Origin: Clostridiales bacterium UBA6114
GTDB taxonomy: Bacteria > Bacillota > Clostridia > Oscillospirales > Butyricicoccaceae
Length of the DNA: 64,000 nucleotides
NCBI GenBank assembly: GCA_002423435.1
Contig: DIWE01000033.1
Location: 1-64,000 of the forward strand
Direction of reading: 5' to 3'
Under the pieces are notes generated by a model, which ran no database searches, was not told the DNA's origin, and saw only the letters and a program-made list of their open reading frames with translations. Shown piece after piece: positions 60,231 to 64,000 of the stretch. The position numbers were made by a program, and so were the translations under genes. Every line of letters begins with the position of its first letter. Position 1 is the stretch's first letter.

Positions 60231-61562
60231 TTAAATGAGGTAGTTCTTTTTAATGTTTTCCTCGCCCACTATGCCCCATTTATCGATAGCGGTCTGCAAT
60301 TCCTTGTGCGTCTTCGCATACTCTCTCAGTCCGATACCTTTCATTGCGGCGTCGATCGCCTGACGCAAGGCCTTGGCGCCCGCGGTCGGGCCGTCGGGGA
60401 AACCGTGAACGGCCGCGCCCGCGCCCATGATGCAGTCGCAGCCGACAAGATCCATCATATACGGGATGTTTCCGGCAATTGTACCGCCGCCCCAGAGCGT
60501 GAATATCGGCTTAATGTCGTAGAATTTGCCGCTGCCCTGAATAATGGCCTGGATCGATTTGTGCTGAAGCTGATCGAACTTGCCGATCGGGTGCGGAATA
60601 ACCTGAATATCCGCGCCGCAAAGGCGTGTGAGCTTGTTGATAACCGTGGTTCCGACCCCTTGATAAGGCGCGGTATATACCGCGCCGGTAAAGCACGGAT
60701 GGGTCAGGATCGGCACGTTGATATCCGGATCTTCCGCCAGCATGCGCAGCCCGGAAAGCCCGATGGACCAGCCGTCCACCATCAGGCCGTTTGTTCCCGC
60801 GCGGATCGCTTTCATTGCGTTTTCCTTAAGGCGGGAGACCTCGTCGGTAATATTGCAGGTATAGAGCGTTTTCTCCCCTTTGACCTTTTCCGCCTTGTGT
60901 GCCGCCTCCATGTTTTTGGTGACGCGCTCCTCGATCGTATTGAATACGCGGTCGCCGCCAAGCAGCTCGTCGTCCTTGATAAAGTCCACGCCGCCGACAG
61001 CCGCCTGGTAGAACAGGTCGGCACCGATATCCGGGGTATATCCCGTGCAGGGCTTTATCATATTGTTCAGCAGCGGACGGTCCTTTACGCCGAGGATATC
61101 CCGGATACCCCCAATACCGAACTTCGGCCCCTTAAATTTTTTCACAAAGCTCTCCGGAAAGTCAATATCAACGCATTTCATGTTCGGAAGCGCACTGATG
61201 TTTCCCATAATCGTGCCGAACAAAAGAGGGATATCGTCGTCGATATTGGCAACCGGATATCCGATGCGCAGCACATAGTAACGCAGGCCGTTTTCCGGTA
61301 TTACGCGCAGATCGGTTGCGTTTACATAGTCCGGAACCTCGTAAATGCCGAATACCTTCCCCGCGTATTTCATACGTATCTCGTCGGTTTCGCACTTTAC
61401 ATCCGTCCAGGACCCGGTTGTCTGTTCAATGGCGATGCTTGTAGCTTTTACGATCGGGTCTTCGCCCTTTTCCGCACCAACCAAGTAGGTAGCCACGCAA
61501 TAATCGTCCAGGCTGACTCCTTCTACCATCGGGTTTAGTACGGTGCTGTAGAATTTGTTCAT
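60231..61562 (-). CDS. RuBisCO-like protein (form IV type)
   Basis: The 443-residue protein has the RuBisCO large-subunit fold. Key positions: FGTIMGN (N121), MIKPCTG (K170, matching RuBisCO K175; C172 replaces K177), FIKDDE (K196, D198, E199: the carbamylated lysine and metal ligands are kept), THPCF (H288 kept; P289 replaces R295), IPHPIGK (H324 and K328), and WGGGTIAGN with GAGAAVHG for phosphate binding. Metal binding and enolisation of a phosphorylated keto substrate are therefore likely, but CO2 fixation is not. The start is the ATG at 61562 with AAGGAGG; the in-frame ATG at 61595 lacks a site. First gene of the PTS operon. Confidence 0.88.
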   Translation of the reverse strand: MNKFYSTVLNPMVEGVSLDDYCVATYLVGAEKGEDPIVKATSIAIEQTTGSWTDVKCETDEIRMKYAGKVFGIYEVPDYVNATDLRVIPENGLRYYVLRIGYPVANIDDDIPLLFGTIMGNISALPNMKCVDIDFPESFVKKFKGPKFGIGGIRDILGVKDRPLLNNMIKPCTGYTPDIGADLFYQAAVGGVDFIKDDELLGGDRVFNTIEERVTKNMEAAHKAEKVKGEKTLYTCNITDEVSRLKENAMKAIRAGTNGLMVDGWSIGLSGLRMLAEDPDINVPILTHPCFTGAVYTAPYQGVGTTVINKLTRLCGADIQVIPHPIGKFDQLQHKSIQAIIQGSGKFYDIKPIFTLWGGGTIAGNIPYMMDLVGCDCIMGAGAAVHGFPDGPTAGAKALRQAIDAAMKGIGLREYAKTHKELQTAIDKWGIVGEENIKKNYLI

Positions 61563-61618
61563 AAGAGTAACCTCCTTCTTGTTCCGCGGTATCATGAATA
61601 CCGTCTGTATTTATATAT

Positions 61619-61634
61619 AGCAACTTGTGTGCCA
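61619..61634 (-). promoter_or_regulatory. Sigma-54 (-24/-12) promoter of the RuBisCO-like/PTS operon
   Basis: On the minus strand the bases read TGGCACACAAGTTGCT, which matches the consensus TGGCAC-N5-TTGCW. Transcription would begin near 61609, giving a leader of about 47 bases to the ATG at 61562. The operon itself encodes a sigma-54-dependent LevR-like activator. Confidence 0.88.
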
Positions 61635-61742
61635 CGTTTTGGAATAAATTGCTCATTCGGTAAAGAACCCGCTAAACAGGCCCTAAAAAACCGACAATTT
61701 TTTTGCTCATGAAAATTGCACAATTTTTATCAGTCAAAAATG

Positions 61743-61792
61743 ATTCTTTTTATTCCATTTTTTTATTAAAAGGCGCAAGGAATAAAAAGAAT
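61743..61792. promoter_or_regulatory. Candidate upstream activator sites for the LevR-like regulator
   Basis: ATTCTTTTTATTCC (61743-61756) and GGAATAAAAAGAAT (61779-61792) are perfect 14-bp inverted arms about 110-170 bases upstream of the -24/-12 element. A second dyad AAAATTG-CA-CAATTTT is at 61712-61727. Distance and symmetry fit enhancer-type sites of sigma-54 activators. The T-rich arm could alternatively be a terminator. Confidence 0.5.
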
Positions 61793-61844
61793 ATGCGAAA
61801 GACAGCTTTTTTTGTATGTATTGCATAACGACATTTCTGCAGCA

Positions 61845-61980
61845 ACAAAAAGAGGCACGATACAGTCTATATGTATCGCACCTCAAAGACTGCAGACAAA
61901 AATCCCTGCACTCGAGTTGTTTTGGGAATTCTGTCTACAATGTGTAAAGTCCGGGGCTGCCGCCTCGGACTTCTTTTTGC
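61845..61980. repeat. Hairpin pair between the DUF2207 gene and the sigma-54 promoter region
   Basis: GAGGCACGATACA and TGTATCGCACCTC-like arms form one hairpin near 61851-61888, preceded by AAAAA on the plus strand, so it could end minus-strand transcription of the DUF2207 gene. A second, AAGTCCGGGG with CCTCGGACTT, lies at 61948-61972 and is followed by CTTTTTG. TGTCTACAATGTGT next to it recalls bases near the 50796 cluster. Confidence 0.5.
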
Positions 61981-62016
61981 TTGGGGAAGCTACGCGCTCC
62001 TCCGGTATTTTTCCTG

Positions 62017-63921
62017 TCACCAGCTTCTGCCGCCGCCACCGCCGAAGCCGCCGCCGCTGAACCCGCCGCCGTGGAAGCCTCCGCCGCCGAAACCGCCGCG
62101 CGTGGTGTTTACCTGCTGCGCGGGGCGGGAAACCATCGTGCTTCGCATCAGCGCCATGGAGCGGAACAGATACGCCTGAAAGACAAGGGGCGAGAAGGTG
62201 TCCATCCGGCCGTAGCTGTCATGGTACCACGCCGGCGGGCGCACCGCCATACCCTCAAAATTCTTGGCCCATTTGTCGGTAACGCCCAAAACATAGGCAT
62301 ACGGCATCACATCGTAAAAATAGGAGGGGTTTTCTTCCACAAGCCGCTCGATGCGCGCCTTCTCGGCGCGTTCGAGAAAATTCTTAAAGCCCAGAAGCCT
62401 TCCCAAAAGCTCGCTGCCCCTTTCGGTGCGCTTTCGCATGAATACGCCGACGACGTTTAACAAAACCGTGGCCGCCGCGACCGCGAGGCCCGCCGCCCCC
62501 ATGCTCTGCGTCGCCATAAACGCGATCAGCAGGAGCATGACCAAAACCACGAGGAGTATGCCCGCAATCAGCGCGGCCGAGCGCCCGGCACGGCGTTTGG
62601 CATGCCAGTTTAAAAGCGTCCTGCCGAGCAAAAGGAGGGGGAGCATCAAAATCACCGTTCCGGCCGCGGAGAGCGCCGCGGCGATGCCGGCCGAATAAAT
62701 CAGCTCATAGAACGGGATATAAAGAGAAACCCACAAAAATACGGCGGACAAACACCGGACCAGGAAACCGAGCGCCTTTGACGAGGGGCTGTACAGCCGG
62801 TTTTTCTTCGTCGAATAATGGTCGGCCACCAGGGATTTCGCCGTGTCGACGGTCGAATAAAAGCTCTCCTTAAGCTGTGAGATCGTAACCGCGTCCCCGC
62901 GGTCAAACAGCCGGTCGAACACATGCCTTTCAAAGTTTCGCGCGTCAGCCGGAAGATCATTCAGCTTTTGAAGCCTGAAATCCTCTTTCCCGATCCGTTC
63001 GATGGACAAAAAGCCCTTCGATGCCCAGTAAAGCACAAGCGACACGATGTCCTTGTCGTCCACCGACGTGTCGATGATATAGCCTGCCTCGGCGGAGGTG
63101 ATCCCCTCGGGCGCGTAAAACTCCACCGGCGTGACAAGCCGGCCGTCCCGCCCGAACCGGAAAAACAAAAGCAGAGCGCCGGCGGAAAGGGTCAGCGCTA
63201 TAATGATGAGGACCGTCTGCCATGGAAACGGCGGCGGCGTTTTGAAGTACCCCTCGGGCAGGTCCATCTGGAGCGTGAGCCCTTCGCCCGGCGAAAGCCT
63301 CTTGTCAAGGCTCCCGGAAATCGTGTTGCCTTCCACCGTATACTTGACGGGCGCTTTTTCCAAAGAGCCGTAAGCGCCGGAAAAAAACCAGATTTCATCC
63401 TTATTAAATTCCTTCGGCAGGGTCACCGCAAAGGTGACGTTTTCAACATTGCAGTCCCAGTCGTTGCCGATGAGATTATAATAGACAAAATCCTGGCTCT
63501 CTATCTTATCGCCGCCCAGAGCGTGATCAAAGGATATCTGATACTCCTTTTTCCCCGTCGCATATTGGTCCGGGTCCCCGATCTGGATCACCATGCTTTG
63601 GTTTTCACGGTACGTCTCGAAGGGGCTGTTTGTCACCTCTATGGAGCTTACGCGGGTGTTGTAGGTGCGGCGCTCCCCACCGCTCCATTCCATTTCCTGC
63701 CTTAAGGGGATATAGCGCAAAATCCCGTGTCTCGGCTCAAGAAAATTTGCGGAAACGGTTTCCGAAACATGATAGGTGTTGTCCTCGCCGATCCGGATAT
63801 CCGTATGGTACGACGTGATTTCATATCCGCTCCCCTGCGCCGAGGAAAGCTGCGGGAAAACGATTCCAAAACCGCTTATAACAAGCGTCAGCAAAACAAA
63901 AAATGCGGCGAGCCTTTTCAA
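62017..63921 (-). CDS. DUF2207 membrane protein with Gly-rich C terminus
   Basis: The protein of about 634 residues has a signal peptide (LAAFFVLLTLVISGFGIVFP). A DUF2207 extracellular beta domain follows, with EITSYHTDIRIGEDNTYHVS and ILRYIPLRQEMEW. There is a membrane helix near residue 240 (WQTVLIIIALTLSAGALLLF). A cytoplasmic winged-helix-like part and two more membrane pairs come next, then a tail of Gly-rich repeats ending GGGGGRSW. DUF2207 proteins are common, of unknown function. TTG at 63921 behind AGGAAGGG is the best start; ATG 63927 is too close to that site. Confidence 0.85.
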   Translation of the reverse strand: MKRLAAFFVLLTLVISGFGIVFPQLSSAQGSGYEITSYHTDIRIGEDNTYHVSETVSANFLEPRHGILRYIPLRQEMEWSGGERRTYNTRVSSIEVTNSPFETYRENQSMVIQIGDPDQYATGKKEYQISFDHALGGDKIESQDFVYYNLIGNDWDCNVENVTFAVTLPKEFNKDEIWFFSGAYGSLEKAPVKYTVEGNTISGSLDKRLSPGEGLTLQMDLPEGYFKTPPPFPWQTVLIIIALTLSAGALLLFFRFGRDGRLVTPVEFYAPEGITSAEAGYIIDTSVDDKDIVSLVLYWASKGFLSIERIGKEDFRLQKLNDLPADARNFERHVFDRLFDRGDAVTISQLKESFYSTVDTAKSLVADHYSTKKNRLYSPSSKALGFLVRCLSAVFLWVSLYIPFYELIYSAGIAAALSAAGTVILMLPLLLLGRTLLNWHAKRRAGRSAALIAGILLVVLVMLLLIAFMATQSMGAAGLAVAAATVLLNVVGVFMRKRTERGSELLGRLLGFKNFLERAEKARIERLVEENPSYFYDVMPYAYVLGVTDKWAKNFEGMAVRPPAWYHDSYGRMDTFSPLVFQAYLFRSMALMRSTMVSRPAQQVNTTRGGFGGGGFHGGGFSGGGFGGGGGRSW

Positions 63922-64000
63922 CGGCATCCCTTCCTGCAATGATCTTTAGGGGGCGGCGACGCCCCGTATTCCATACATATTAAAACTGTACCTTGACGTT

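Noticed and set aside
60231..61562. True CO2-fixing RuBisCO
   Set aside because: K177 and R295 equivalents are replaced and no phosphoribulokinase or small subunit is present; a form IV RuBisCO-like protein fits better.

Overview
The window looks like a chromosome segment of an anaerobic, Gram-positive Clostridia-type bacterium, probably in the Oscillospirales/Eubacteriales range. The signs are strong AGGAGG-type ribosome binding sites, frequent TTG starts, an S-layer-homology protein, ZTP and tetrahydrofolate riboswitches, a ferredoxin-dependent 2-oxoacid oxidoreductase, and a LevR-type sigma-54 activator. GC content is moderate to high. I saw no rRNA, tRNA or CRISPR array. All names come from reading motifs; no database search was run.

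Left part (1-11150). A truncated beta-repeat protein and a glycosyltransferase-TPR protein are followed by a folate ECF transporter gene (folT). folT sits behind two stacked riboswitches, ZTP then THF, and is flanked by a 120-bp inverted repeat. Next come an HD-domain protein and a zinc-uptake operon (znuA-znuC-znuB-zur) with a palindromic operator, a small Cys-rich orphan, and a secreted YcdB/SLH protein.

Central catabolic region (11178-41205). This holds several acid-uptake and acid-degradation units. (a) A minus-strand set encodes thioredoxin reductase, an L-cysteine desulfidase/serine dehydratase-like enzyme, a glutaconate-type CoA-transferase and an SSS symporter, next to a divergent GntR regulator. 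(b) A TAXI-type TRAP transporter and a UGSC-motif protein (Cys form) diverge from NifU-like, UroD-like methyltransferase, thioredoxin and four-subunit 2-oxoacid:ferredoxin oxidoreductase genes. (c) An isopropylmalate/tartrate-dehydrogenase-like enzyme and a LysR regulator diverge from a TctABC transporter operon. That operon continues through a PreA-like Fe-S flavoenzyme, a LeuCD-type dehydratase, three RraA-fold proteins and a two-subunit aconitase X. Unit (c) looks like a complete anaerobic route for a branched hydroxy-di/tricarboxylate whose identity is unknown.

Glycan region (41320-50660, minus strand). RfbF, RfbG, an RfbH-type E1 dehydrase and an acetolactate-synthase-like (YerE-like) enzyme point to a CDP-linked, possibly branched-chain deoxysugar. 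A DegT aminotransferase, a class I/II aminotransferase, a GNAT and a GT2 glycosyltransferase accompany them.

Right part (51155-61800, minus strand). Nine genes appear to form one operon: a RuBisCO-like protein, a zinc-dependent sugar-acid/alcohol dehydrogenase, an ascorbate-family PTS (IIA, IIB, IIC), a LevR-like sigma-54 activator, HPr, enzyme I and a HAD phosphatase. A near-perfect -24/-12 promoter and an upstream dyad precede the first gene. I consider this self-contained PTS plus RuBisCO-like pathway the best candidate for an undescribed system in the window. A DUF2207 membrane protein closes the window.

Non-coding repeats are plentiful. They comprise a 180-bp dispersed element (three copies), the 120-bp inverted pair around folT, a 161-bp palindromic MITE-like element, and two clusters of consecutive hairpins bounded by duplicated hairpins.
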